Origin: Dastarcus helophoroides
Lineage: Eukaryota > Arthropoda > Insecta > Coleoptera > Bothrideridae
Length of the DNA stretch: 64,000 bases
NCBI GenBank assembly: GCA_028583605.1
Contig: CM053329.1
Span: 4,340,001-4,404,000 of the forward strand
Direction: 5' to 3'
The translations under genes were made by a program, and so were the position numbers. Positions 10,800 to 21,559 of this stretch are shown one piece after another. Under the pieces are notes generated by a model. It was not told where the DNA came from. It saw only the letters and a program-made list of their open reading frames with translations, and did not search any database. The first letter of the stretch is position 1; the number at the start of each line of letters is the position of its first letter.

Positions 10800-12345
10800 A
10801 CATAAATAGGCACTTGAGTATTCCTGTAAGTACAATGTACCTCCTTATAGAAATTAAAGCTTTGCGCTGTTAGGATGTTCCGTCGTTGGCACATTTTTCA
10901 AAAGCAATAACCTAAATGACGGCAAATTTTTAATACACTCTGGAATTAAATAATCTGATTGTTTGAAGATTGACCGTAAATGTTGTGGAGATGTCTCTAC
11001 CTATTTTTTTAGACCTATATATTAAAGGAACCAAAATGGAAAAAGTAGACACAATTATTTTTATATTAGTTTCAAGTGTATGAAAATACAAATAATTATA
11101 TGGGGTAAACTATAAAAAAATGTCTACCAATTAGTTCGGCGATATTCTGTCCGACTACTCTGCTTTATCTCTGCATCTGCTAACGTGATAATCGTCTGTT
11201 GACTAATGAAATCATAAACAGTGTTTATTAAGAATTTGCTACAATAAGTATAGCGCCTTGCTGGCGGAAATTTATGGGTTGATTTGCCCCTTTTTTTAAA
11301 GGCAGATTATTATTTTTTTTTTCGATTTTCTGTCAACCTTTTCCAAATAGTTGGTGATAGCATTATTATGACTGAGAGACAGCCTGCCTACATATGGTCT
11401 ACAGTAAATTGCTTCGTGTTTTACATGTTATTTAATTGTTTGCCATCTAACCATCAATTACATGATGACTTAGCTATCCTGTACTTATATCGATAGAACT
11501 TCTAAACTCCGAAATTATTTGTTAGCAGAATTCTCCCCGATAATTAGACCTTATAATCTATTTTTTTGACGGTAAAACATCTGTTAATTATCCTTATAGG
11601 TGAAACTGAAAATTTAAATGTTGAAATACTGTTAACGAAATATACATACTACCTACATATGACTTATTCATTAGCTGCAAGTGATACGCTAATTAAACCC
11701 AACATTATTTTAAACAAATATTTGTGTTTTGTTAGGCTATTTCAGTAGGTAAAGTAAAAATCAAAGCTAAACCCATAATTAAGTAACAGACTGTTGAACT
11801 GCCCTTACATGCATGATTTGCAGCATTAAACAAGTATAATAGGTACGGTTACTTGCTATAAAGCATTAAGAAAACTGTGGCATTTTAATGTAGTCCTGAA
11901 TAAGGTATCATTCTTTTACCACATCGATGTAATTAATTGTATAATTACGCTATATGTATTCTGCCAACCGACGTGGCATTGCTATACGTAACAGTTTAAT
12001 TGTAAATCAAATTAGATTCTTACGCTTGACAATGCGTCTCTGACTAGGAAAGTAGCCATCCTATAAATAATTACAGATTCTATATAAGAACAATACCATA
12101 TTCTGAAATGTAGATTTATGATATACTAACCATCTAGATTATCCAACATAAAGAATCAACCCATTTTATTTACAACCAGAGTGTTGAGATCTGCATCAAC
12201 TATTTTTATATTTTTACGTAAACGTAGAATAAAAAAATTGCGATAAATCAGAATGCTTAATCGTACTCTTTGGGACTGCAAAATATTCTTTAGAATTTCC
12301 AGATCGGGAAACTTTCATCTCTAGAAACCTTTGGAGCACCGTCTA
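10800..12345. other. No gene seen; diverged MITE piece near 11905-11985
   Basis: AT-rich unique sequence. 11913-11960 (TTTTACCACATCGATGTAAT .. ATAATTACGC) resembles one terminal repeat of the MITE at 20174-20419 (TTTACCACATCGGCAATTAA .. ATAATTACGCG), suggesting an old relative. Nothing coding is supported. Confidence 0.45.
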
Positions 12346-12348
12346 AAT

Positions 12349-12400
12349 CAGCGTTTCCCAATCTCTTTTTGTCATGGCCAGGTTATTTTTATGCTTCTCC
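12349..12400 (+). mobile_element. hAT-like terminal sequence
   Basis: CAGCGTTTCCCAATCTCTTT followed by TTGTCATGGCCAGG has the shape of hAT-superfamily ends (CAGNGTTTCCCAA..CATGGCC). No matching right end or 8-bp duplication was located before the adjoining array, so it is an isolated end. Confidence 0.45.
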
Positions 12401-12419
12401 TTTATGAGCCATTAACAGA

Positions 12420-14430
12420 TTTTTTTACTTCTACTACTTGGTTTTTCTTCTCAAAGTTTGGATCAAATTTTGAGGTTAGGAGTCAAAATTTCGTCTCTTC
12501 TTTCTAGATTTTTTTAATTTTCTTCTTCCATCTCTTTTATAACAATTTTGATTTTGATCCCAAAATTTTGTCTCCACATCCCGAACTGAAGTTTCAAAGT
12601 TCGACCTTTTTCTCTTTAATATTAAAACTGGAATTTTTTCTATGCTTGAAAGTTTGATATTTTCTGAAAATTTTTCCAGTATCCAGTACATTTAATTCTT
12701 TATATATTTCTAAAAAGTCGATGTTAAAATGGAGATTTTTTTTCTCAAAATGTTGATCGAAATCTTGCTACTTTAAATTTCAAAGTCAAATTAAAGTCAA
12801 AATAAGGAAACCTGAAACGATGAAGCTTTTCAAAAAATTCCCAATTTAAACATTCAATTTTGGGCGTTTAATTTAAAATTGGGATTTTTTTATTTCGGCT
12901 ACTTTTTTCCGAAAGATTCCGACTTTAGAAATCGTAAGGTTTTTTCCAGGTTTTTTGATAAATGAATTTAAAATATCATTTTCTTCTTAGGATTTTCCAA
13001 CACAAATGTTTTTCAAACCTTCTGGTCTAAACTCAAACTCAGCGGCTAGAATGTTTCTTAACATCGAAATTGATTGACAATTTTATTACAAATTTTTAGT
13101 GAAAATTGAATATTTTTTAAAACTAAGATATCGACTTTAAAATATAAAGAACTTTTTTCGGCAATTGAGAAATCAGAAATTATAACTAGGTTTTTTTCTA
13201 GAACTGTTCGCCATTTATTTTGAAATTTCCATTTTAATTAAGAAAGTCGATAAGTCTAGTTTAAAATCGTAATTTTAACATGTGGGCTTAAACACAGTAT
13301 TTGACCTTTTTTATTGTAAGCCCAATATTTCGATTCACATCAATACTCAAAATATAAATCTTTAATTTTCAATTTCTGTGATTCAGCAATTTTGAAAATA
13401 AAATCAAAATTTGAAGGAAATCAAATCGAAATTTTTAAAATTAGTCAAAATTTTGAAAAACGTGAATATTTTGATAATTAAAGTAAACATATTTTGAAAT
13501 GGCAAAATATTCAGAACATAGAAATTTTCAGAAAAAGTTTAACATTTTAGAAACGTTGAAATTCTGAAAAAATCGAACTTTTAAAAAAGTAGAAATTTAA
13601 AAAAATTTGATAACGTACAAAAAAATCGAAATTAAAAGAATTAGATTTTTAATTTCCAGAGAACCAAAATGTACAAAAAAATTTAAAATTCTCTGCACAA
13701 ATTTTCAAACAATTCAAAATACTAGAAAAAGATCAAAATTTTGATAAAAATTAAAACTTTTAGATGTCATGGGCAAAGTTAGATGGGGTAAGAAATTTAA
13801 CAAAAAAGTCAAAATATAGAAATAATGAAACTATTTAAATGTCGAAATTTCAAAAGGTCAATGTTTTAAGAAAATAGAAATTATCAAAAAAGGTCCTAAT
13901 CTTCATAAATAATCGAATTCTTCAAATAAGAATAAAAATAATATCAAAAAATCATCATTTCGAAAACAAGCAAAATTATTTTATAAAAGTCCACTTTTTG
14001 AAAAAAATTTAAATTTTTATTCAAAAAAAATTGAAAAGCTACAAAAAGTGGAAATTTCAAGACAGGGTACAAAATTTAGAAAGATACTCGAATGTTTCAA
14101 AAGGAAAGTATAAACTTTGGGAAAAAATCAAAATTTTGAGTTGCTATTTTTGAAATAAAAAAAATAAAACTTTCAAAAAGAAAGCCCAAACTTTGAAAAA
14201 GGTGAAAATTTTCAAAATGGCACAATTCTTTAAAAAAATTGGATGTTTTATTAAAGACAAAATTTTTAAAAAGATCGATTTTTAGTCGTCAGAATTTTCA
14301 AAAAAATAACGATTTTGGAAAAGAAGAGTCAAAATATCCAAAAACAAAAATGGAAAGGTTCAGAAAAAGAAGAAAAGTGAAATTTCCACAAAAATTTTAA
14401 TTATGTAAAAAATTCAACATATTCAACAAA
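12420..14430. repeat. AAATTTCGA-type array with a polarity switch near 13350
   Basis: 12420-13330 is pyrimidine-rich on the plus strand (TTTTTCTCTTT, CAAAATTTCGTCTC, CCCAAAATTTTGTCTCC). 13370-14430 is purine-rich (GTCAAAATTTTGAAAAACG, AATCGAAATTAAAAG, GTGGAAATTTCAAGAC). The unit is the same seen elsewhere, but one half is the reverse complement of the other in character. No clean hairpin arm can be aligned by eye because of divergence. Frames here are spurious. Confidence 0.72.
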
Positions 14431-14629
14431 AAAGACTAAATGCACATAAGTAACTACGCTTGCAAAAACCATCCAGTATATAGCAAATTCAACCAAATAT
14501 GTTCATGCACCCCGCAATTTACAATTTCAAAACTATCAGGTCGTAACAATATTAACATAGATTGTCATTGGATTGTCCATGCTGAGCAGGGTGAGAAAGA
14601 GAGGGAGAGCAAAAGCCTCTGGCCCAGAT

Positions 14630-15375
14630 CTCCTACAGCAGGAGCCTGCACCTCTAAGATTGGGCAAAACGTCGACTGGAAACTTCAGGCAAAGTATCTA
14701 GGTGTAATTCTCGATAAAAGACTTACATTTCAGGAACACATCACACAGTGTCCAAAGCCAAAGTGCTGAAGCGACTGCTGCAAGCGATGATTGGTAGAAA
14801 TAGTAACCTGTCTATTAAAGACTTAAAGTGTTACTATACAAATCAATCATAACACCAGCGATGACCTACGCATCTGTAGCTTGATCACAGGCGACGAAAA
14901 ATCAGATGAAGAAACTCCAGGTGTTCCAGACCGTCTTTCTAAGACAAGCCATGGACGCTCCATGGTTTGTGAGAAACAATCAACTCCATAGGGAAGCTGA
15001 ACAACCCCTGGTAAGAGATTTTCTTAGGGAAACTAATTCCAGGGCGATGGTAAGAGCGAAAACGCATCCCAACGGGCTAGTTCAACAGACAGTGGATTAC
15101 GATCCAAACATCCCAACTAGGATTAGGAGACCAAGGATGGTCCTCTAGGCTGCGACTTCCATTTGGGAAATTTTTGTTTTGCTTGTTTCTTATGTTTCAA
15201 GCAAAACAGCTTACAATAGTGCTCCAGCACTTTTGTAATGTTTCGACGGAGGGATTGAGGGCCAAGGGCCCGGCCCGAGGAAGTAGGAGTTTTTAGCCGG
15301 TACCCGTAGGTTGAGCGGAAGTCTGACACTATCTGGGTATCCTCCCAGATATCCTTAACGGATTTTCCCCTTATA
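14630..15375 (+). pseudogene. Jockey-type LINE: C-terminal end of ORF2 and 3' UTR
   Basis: NVDWKLQAKYLGVILDKRLTF at 14678-14740 is the conserved AKYLGV-LD--LTF block that follows the RT fingers and palm in jockey-clade elements. It is followed by KVLKRLLQAMIG near 14765, a MTYASVA-like piece near 14862, and FQTVFLRQAMDAPWFVRNNQ at 14922-14985, then LVQQTVDYDP and RIRRPRMVL ending at 15146. The APWFVRN-QLHRE motif is the usual C-terminal signature. At least two frameshifts and several stops separate the blocks. From 15150 to about 15375 the GC-richer sequence with GGGCCCGGCCCGAGGAAG and GGTTGAGCGGAAGTC is probably the 3' UTR. The copy is 5'-truncated at about 14630. It ends immediately before a mariner (15381). 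Confidence 0.8.
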
Positions 15376-15380
15376 TAGTA

Positions 15381-16017
15381 CGAGGTGTTTAATTAAGTAA
15401 TGAGACAGACAACAAAGCATCTGATATGGCTACACTGAAAGCACATGGCATGAAGGGGCGTCAGATGGACATGTGATACGCGTTCAGTACGAGTTTGAAC
15501 TCGATCAAGTCATTTAGTTGTCCATTTTTCCCGTGAAAGAGGTTTTCGTAGTGCGTTCTAAAAATGAGTGTCAAGGTTAGACAATCAATCAACATTTTTA
15601 CCGAGAGTGTCAAAGGACTCCGAAAAGGGGTCATACCTGTAAGACCATACATGAAGAACAATTGGATCCTGCATCATGACAATGCGCCTTGTCACACAGC
15701 AATTTCCATAAAAGAGTTTTTGGCCAATAAAAGCATTCCTGTGGCTCCTCAACCTTCTTACTCTTCACAAGGTAAAAAATTTATCGCAAAGGACATTATT
15801 TTACGACACCCGAAAATATTCAAACGGCTGTAATCGACCAGCTGAAGGCTATTCCTGTAACCAAATTCCAGCACTGCTATGAAGAGTAGAAATATCGTCT
15901 AAAACATTGTGTGGCTTCCCAAATGAATGATTTTGAGGGAAATAACGTACACTTGTAATTATATTCAAATAAAAATATTTAAAAATATCAGTTCCATTAT
16001 TTAATTTACACACATTG
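15381..16017 (+). mobile_element. Mariner-type transposon 1, internally deleted, with TA duplication
   Basis: The left end CGAGGTGTTTAATTAAGTAA and the right end (reverse complement of 15989-16017) form imperfect terminal repeats, each next to TA (15379-15380 and 16018-16019), the mariner target. Inside, 15564-15833 joins a short N-terminal piece (MSVKVRQSINIF) to a C-terminal one: NNWILHHDNAPCHTAISIKE with the second catalytic Asp in HHDNAPCH, and EFLANKSIPVAPQPSYS. The third Asp block (PDLAPCD) is deleted, since SYSS is followed directly by GKKFIAKDIILRHP. Downstream QLKAIPVTKFQHCYEE and a C-WLP-like remnant persist past a stop. At 637 bp it is about half the usual 1.3 kb, so it is a non-autonomous deletion product. 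Confidence 0.85.
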
Positions 16018-16036
16018 TAGGAATTGCAGAATTAGG

Positions 16037-16913
16037 AAGGTAAATCAAATATGAACCAGAATTTCTGTCATGTCGCCAGGAGGGCGTCGGGAGTGTGCGC
16101 ATACTCTTAGAAATGTTAGGTGGGGATATCACGTGACTTCCTGCACTCAAGCGAATTGAGTTATCGATGTTGGTCAGTTGTAAATACAATGAGTGAGCAA
16201 GAGGTTCATCCGCACGTTGCGCAGAGCATTATTATTAAATTTTTTGCCGTTGAAGGTTACAAAGCCCGCCGAAATTGTTCGTAGACTAGAAGTATAGTTT
16301 GGGAATACTTGTTTGTAGAAAACTCAAGTGTATGAATGGCACAAAACATTTTTGGAAGGACGCGCCTCTCAGCTGGAAAGGTTCTCGCGACAGTGTTTTG
16401 GGATTTTAAAGGAGTTGTGCATTTGTGCACTTCGAGTTTCTGCATAAATGTCGTAGAATTAATGCTGCCTATTACTACTACCAGCTATTGGATGAAGCAA
16501 AACGTGCGTATCGGCGGAAGAGGCGCGATTTTGCTTCACGAAAATGCCCACCCCTACTCAGCCAATCTGGCACATCAAAAATCAAAGGAAATACATTGGG
16601 CAACTTTAGAACACCCTCCTTAGAGTCAGAACTTATCATCATCATGCGATTATCATATGTTTGGGCCATTGAAAGAAGCTCTTAGAGGTGAGCAATTCCA
16701 TGATGATGCTGCTGTTGAGACATTTGTGCGCAATTGGCTGCAAACATGCCTCCCTTTTTTATTATGATGGCATTAAAAAACTCCCAATCCTTTGGAAAGA
16801 ATGCATAACAAAATCAGAGGGATATGTAAAAAAATAGTTAATAACTTTCACATATGTATCTTGTACCAATAAATTTTTAAAAACAAATTCCGGTTCATAT
16901 TTGATTTACCCTC
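16037..16913 (+). mobile_element. Mariner-type transposon 2, different lineage, decayed
   Basis: Ends match as inverted repeats: GGTAAATCAAATATGAACCA at 16039-16058 against the reverse complement of 16891-16912. The transposase relic runs from ATG at 16189 to TAG at 16835-16837 with the blocks MSEQEVHPHVAQSIIIKFFA, KPAEIVRRLEV, QVYEWHKTFLEGR, DFKGVVHL, ILLHENAHPYSANLAHQK, EIHWATLEHPP, MFGPLKEALRGEQFHDDAAV, ETFVRNWLQT and GIKKLPILWKECI. This is the mariner order: helix-turn-helix, then a DDE/D core. The HDNARPH Asp is Glu (HENAHPY), the YSPDLAPCD block begins with a stop, a frameshift follows the N-terminus, and the middle between EGR and DFKG is missing. The copy cannot be active. Confidence 0.87.
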
Positions 16914-19900
16914 GCATTATTATTCGGTTAAAAAATAGAATTTGTATACAAATAGATTAACATCCAATTTTCTTCTACTGGCCCCTGAGATGTGTTACTT
17001 CTTTCGGACTTATCTGATTTATCCCAAGAACAACTTCATTATTAATGATGTCAAGTGTGCAAATAAGTTAAAAACAAAACTCCCTATTAGCTATAATATA
17101 TAATTACACAGCGAGAACGATAAATTACGAGGCAGAAATAACAATATATTTTTAGTGTTTAGATTAGCCGGCATATCTAATGAGTTAACACACAAATTGT
17201 ATATTCGTGTTGCACGCTCAGATGACTTCGAATATAAAATTTCGCGATTATATAAACAGAAACCCGACACGTAGGTTTCGCTAATTGAACGTTCTGTTGG
17301 AATGTTAACATGGATCGAGTACGCCATGGATAAAAGACATGAGGCAACCCGACGGACACTTGAAACCCGTCCAAGTGACAACACTTGAAAATAAAACCAT
17401 CTCATCATTAGTTCACGTATTTATGGATTAAAGTTAAGTGTGTTTTGGCGTCTTTCATTTCATCGTTAACTTGATGTGTTCTGCTAAATAGTTCACGGTT
17501 CGTTTGATGTTTTTATTAGACACTGAAGCAAAGCGTAGGTGGTCAAAGTAAAATAAACAGTTCCGATAAATAAACTTTTCCATTTATACTTCATTATTTA
17601 CCATGAACTCAATAATTGTGCTGGGTTATTATTTCTGTCTCGTATTTTAACAACTCAACGAATTTCATCTGGCAAGATGATTCACACTCAAGTGATAGTC
17701 GCCAAATTAATGGCCGACACGATATAATGAACTTGCTTTAGTATGATTTAAAAGACTAAATAACCTAAAATTAATTGCTGTTGATGTTTCCGATTAATCT
17801 TACTTCTTTACAAAATTCAAAAAAATATAATGATAGTAGTCAACGAGATGTTAAGTTTTGTAAAGTATATTTAGACATAACAGTTAAAGAAATAAAAGAC
17901 TAACTGCTGTCCTTTTTGAATCGCAAAAAAACTGACTTGTTTTTTTTCTGCATATAAGATGCCAACAAAAAGATCAATAAAATCTAGATTTAAAGAACAT
18001 CGCTCATTTTAAATGTACCTATGTAATAACTAATAACTAGGATAAACAGTTTGGGTACCGTCCCTTATTTAACCTACAGCAGGGCAAAATCGTCGATAAA
18101 GCGCTCGTGCTCTCTCACATACTATATTTATAAGCTATAAAAAACAAATCAACTAAACTGTTTCTGCTTAATTTGTCTAGGCAAGACCTAAGACCAGACT
18201 GTGGCGATAGTTCAGGTAATTAGAGGCCAATAGTGGATGACGTAAACGGTCCTACCTGTGACCAGGTTAAAGCAGGTAAGAGATTTGCTTAATGTTATTT
18301 AAAAGCCGAACATTAGATTCCTTGAAAGCTGCCTACCAAGCAAAGATTATTTGTCCAAGCCTTGATCGACTTGTTGCAAGTTAGGTATTTCCAAGAGCAA
18401 TACCATTGTCTACCCCCAATCATCAAATACGAAATTACGTTGCTTAACACCGACTGTAGCATTTTTGTTGGAGCCCTAATACCAATTTTTATAAATAATC
18501 AGAAAAATTAAAACTAAGATCAGTTTGTACTGCTCCAGACCCGAGTATATCAATAAAAATCTAATCATTATTGATAAAGGGGCAATAATTTATAACCTAT
18601 TAAATATATCCCGCTAAAGTCGTATTCAGGACGACGTGTCGTGTTGGAGCAATAAACCATAGCAAAGGGTGTTGAGTGAGTAATAAACATAGTAGAATGT
18701 AAGGAGGGATGACAGCTAAGCTAAGTAACCTCTAGAAGCTAAATCGAAATTTCCCCCTTTTGAAATCCATCTATTCACGCAAACTGCTTTAGGGTGTCCT
18801 ACCCTTATTTGTAAGTTTTGTGGGTTGAATGCATGTTGCCTATATCTACTAAAACAACATATGGCGTCTATATTCTCTCCCCTGTAGCGTAATTATTGTC
18901 ATTATAGAAATTATAGCCTAACTCCTATTCCCGTAATCATGTAATTACAACGATTCTCGTTACAACTCGCAAACGTGTAATCTATACTTAATTTCTTTCT
19001 CTTGTACGTTAGCTGACCGATACCAAGAATGTGATAATGATTGCTAATAAATGTACCGGCTAATGACAGGTTTTTCATAAATAACTGTCTGATGATCGTT
19101 CTTGATCCGCTTCTTCAATCCTTCCTTTGCTTTATATAGTGTATTTTTACTTATAACATGATTTAAGTTTCCTATAAATGTCTAAATACTAAATAAATTG
19201 TGTAATTAAGGAAGTTTTGCGAACTCATAACACACATCAACCGCCATTAAGGCACCTTCTTGGGCAGCAACAGTAGAGTGTAGCAACTTTTCTTCAATTT
19301 CAGACATGCTTTTTTACATTACAAACTTCATCAAATTTTCAATTCGTATCATTCAGGAATAAAAAAAAATAGAGAACGAGAAATCAAATTCAAAATTAGA
19401 GACAGTTCACCTAGAAGAACAAAAAAAATCAACCGAATTGATTTCTACTTTGAATTTTTTTCGTACTGATATAAAAAAACGGAATCTATTTTTGTGATTT
19501 TTCCATGCCCAAGTCAAAAAAATCGCATCTTCATATCTCAAAAATACAACTAATTTTAGATTGATGGATGTAAAACACGGTTTATTTAACTACAGTTTGG
19601 ATAGCTAGATAAACATAGACTAAACCAAATGTTTGTTCTGATATTAGTGTTTGTAGTGATAACAAAATAAACAAGGTCACAAGTTACTTTAACGTAAAAA
19701 GAAAATAGCACTTAATACTTTTAACGTATTTAACCCACTTGATAGTGGTAGAAATGCGAATATATTAACTGCTATAAAAATAATAAATAATGGTATATCT
19801 GATGAATTTTAACACATGTTTAAATTGTATTTAATAATTTTAAAAAGTCGATAGTGACGGTATTTTAGATATAAATTATAAAATTTAGTCTAGACTAGCC

Positions 19901-20173
19901 GTTCCTGTGAAGTTAAAACAATTTCTTGAAACTAAGAAGAAAATGCACAAAAACGAGTAACTTTTATTACGACTGAATCAATCACGATGGGGATGGGCCT
20001 ATATTTATAATTTACTACCTACTTGCGGAAAAGGTGTAGCATATTGCAGATTCTAGATAGTGCGATCAGGGAAGGAATATTTTTAATTCTTTCATTTTAA
20101 GAAATTTTTGTATTTGTGTTTTGAAAACGATTACTTTGATTTTATTCTAATTGCATTTTTTTAAGTGTTCGTA
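16914..20173. other. No gene seen
   Basis: More than 3 kb of AT-rich, mostly unique sequence. Short frames on the minus strand near 17091-17408 and elsewhere show no motif and no splice-supported exon. I see no clear repeats, RNA genes or transposon ends. Confidence 0.5.
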
Positions 20174-20419
20174 ATTAAGTCCAAAGAAGGTTTCACCCCT
20201 TTACCACATCGGCAATTAAATAAATAATTACGCGATAAGTAAAAAAAAAAAAGACCGCCAGTATCGATTTGAATCTCAATGCAGATGACGTCGATGCATC
20301 TTTTGCTAATCTTTTAAGATTAGTGCGCTTGAAAATGCCAGTTCTGCTGGCGAAATACGTATCGCGTAATTATTTAATTGCCGATGTGGCAAAGGGGTGA
20401 AACCTTCTTTGGACTTAAT
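20174..20419. mobile_element. MITE with about 57-bp terminal inverted repeats
   Basis: The left arm ATTAAGTCCAAAGAAGGTTT and onward to ATTACGCGAT (20174-20236) is the reverse complement of the right arm, from ATCGCGTAATTATTTAATTG to GGACTTAAT (about 20359-20419), almost base for base. The centre of about 120 bp has no coding capacity. The 13-mer GTGTTCGTAATTA occurs at 20165-20177, overlapping the left edge, and again at 20451-20463 beyond the right edge, which might mark an older insertion boundary. Superfamily is not assignable. Confidence 0.85.
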
Positions 20420-21310
20420 CACAAGCCACAGTGTTTAGTTCAGTACTTTAGTGTTCGTAATTATTTACTATTTTCATTTGGAAAGCTTTCATTGCAATTT
20501 TTCTTAGCAAAATCTGGATTTATGACAAATCAATCATAATCCCTGCTCTGGCTTAATGATTTAGTTTTTTTTTCTTTTAACTTTTACGTTTTAAGGAATA
20601 TTTTCAGTTTTGCTGAGGTTTTTTAATATCGATTTTTAAATTTCAAAAACAGTTTTGCGACTTCTTCTTTTTAAAATCTTTTTCAAAAAAGTTACTAAAG
20701 AATCTTTTATAATTTGCAGTATCAATTGTCATTATTTTTATATAAACACAGAATATACCTCTTATTTCGGAAAATATTTTTGATCTTTTGGTTTGCTTTC
20801 CTTATTTCGGTTAATCAGCTATTTAATTCAACAAAATCAAAGTCGTTGAGGATCACTACCCATAAACAGTGAGTATTAATGCAAACATTAAAAAATCAGA
20901 CTATCCACAGAAAAAAAGGGTAACTAAACTTTTCTGTAGAACTGACAGTTCACAAAAGATTGAGATTTCAAAAATTGACAAAAAAACAAAAATTATTAAA
21001 ACTCTAACGGATGTGAAATTTCTGGAACACTCAGCAGATAGGAGCCACAAAACACAATTTAATTATCAAAGGTCTTATATTACACTTCTAACTAGAATAA
21101 ATTTAAAATTTGACCTTTTCATTATTTTTTGACCCTTAAAGATTGAACAGTCTTTATTTCCTTTGGTTTTTTTATTTTATTTATTTATTTATTGCTAAGA
21201 GTGGTAACATTGTTACCTATAAATCATATTTAGTTATCACGTATAATAGAGTACTCCGCTAAAAAATAATACGGAAAATATCAGTGCTCAGATGAAAAAC
21301 AGTGAACTAG
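20420..21310. other. No gene seen
   Basis: AT-rich. The frame at 20869-21132 (lysine and isoleucine rich, 87 codons) has no recognisable motif, and its composition matches the surrounding DNA. A TTTATTTTATTTATTTATTT run lies near 21170. Confidence 0.45.
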
Positions 21311-21316
21311 ACAGAG

Positions 21317-21552
21317 GAGTGGTATCCAAAGTGGGATACGCAAAAAAATTCAAGGGGTACGCGTTATGCCACATTTTGCTTCATTCCTTTCTTTTCTTGT
21401 CAACAACATAGAAGACCACGTAGAAGGTTTTGCAACATTTAATTTAGTTCATTTAGTTAATTTTGTTAATTTTTTTAGTTAGTTATTAAAGGGTACAATT
21501 TGGATTATTTTCATCATAAGGATACGCAGTCATGAATATTTGGAGACCAATG
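21317..21552 (+). mobile_element. hAT-like MITE
   Basis: The left end GAGTGGTATCCAAAGTGGGA followed by TACGC and AAGGGGTACGCG is the common hAT end pattern (CAGTGGTTCCCAAAGTGGGG..GGGGTACGCG). The right end AAGGATACGCAGTCATGAAT then TTTGGAGACCAATG is its inverted counterpart. About 236 bp, no coding capacity. A clean 8-bp duplication was not found, so the exact edges are uncertain. Confidence 0.62.
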
Positions 21553-21559
21553 AACTAAA

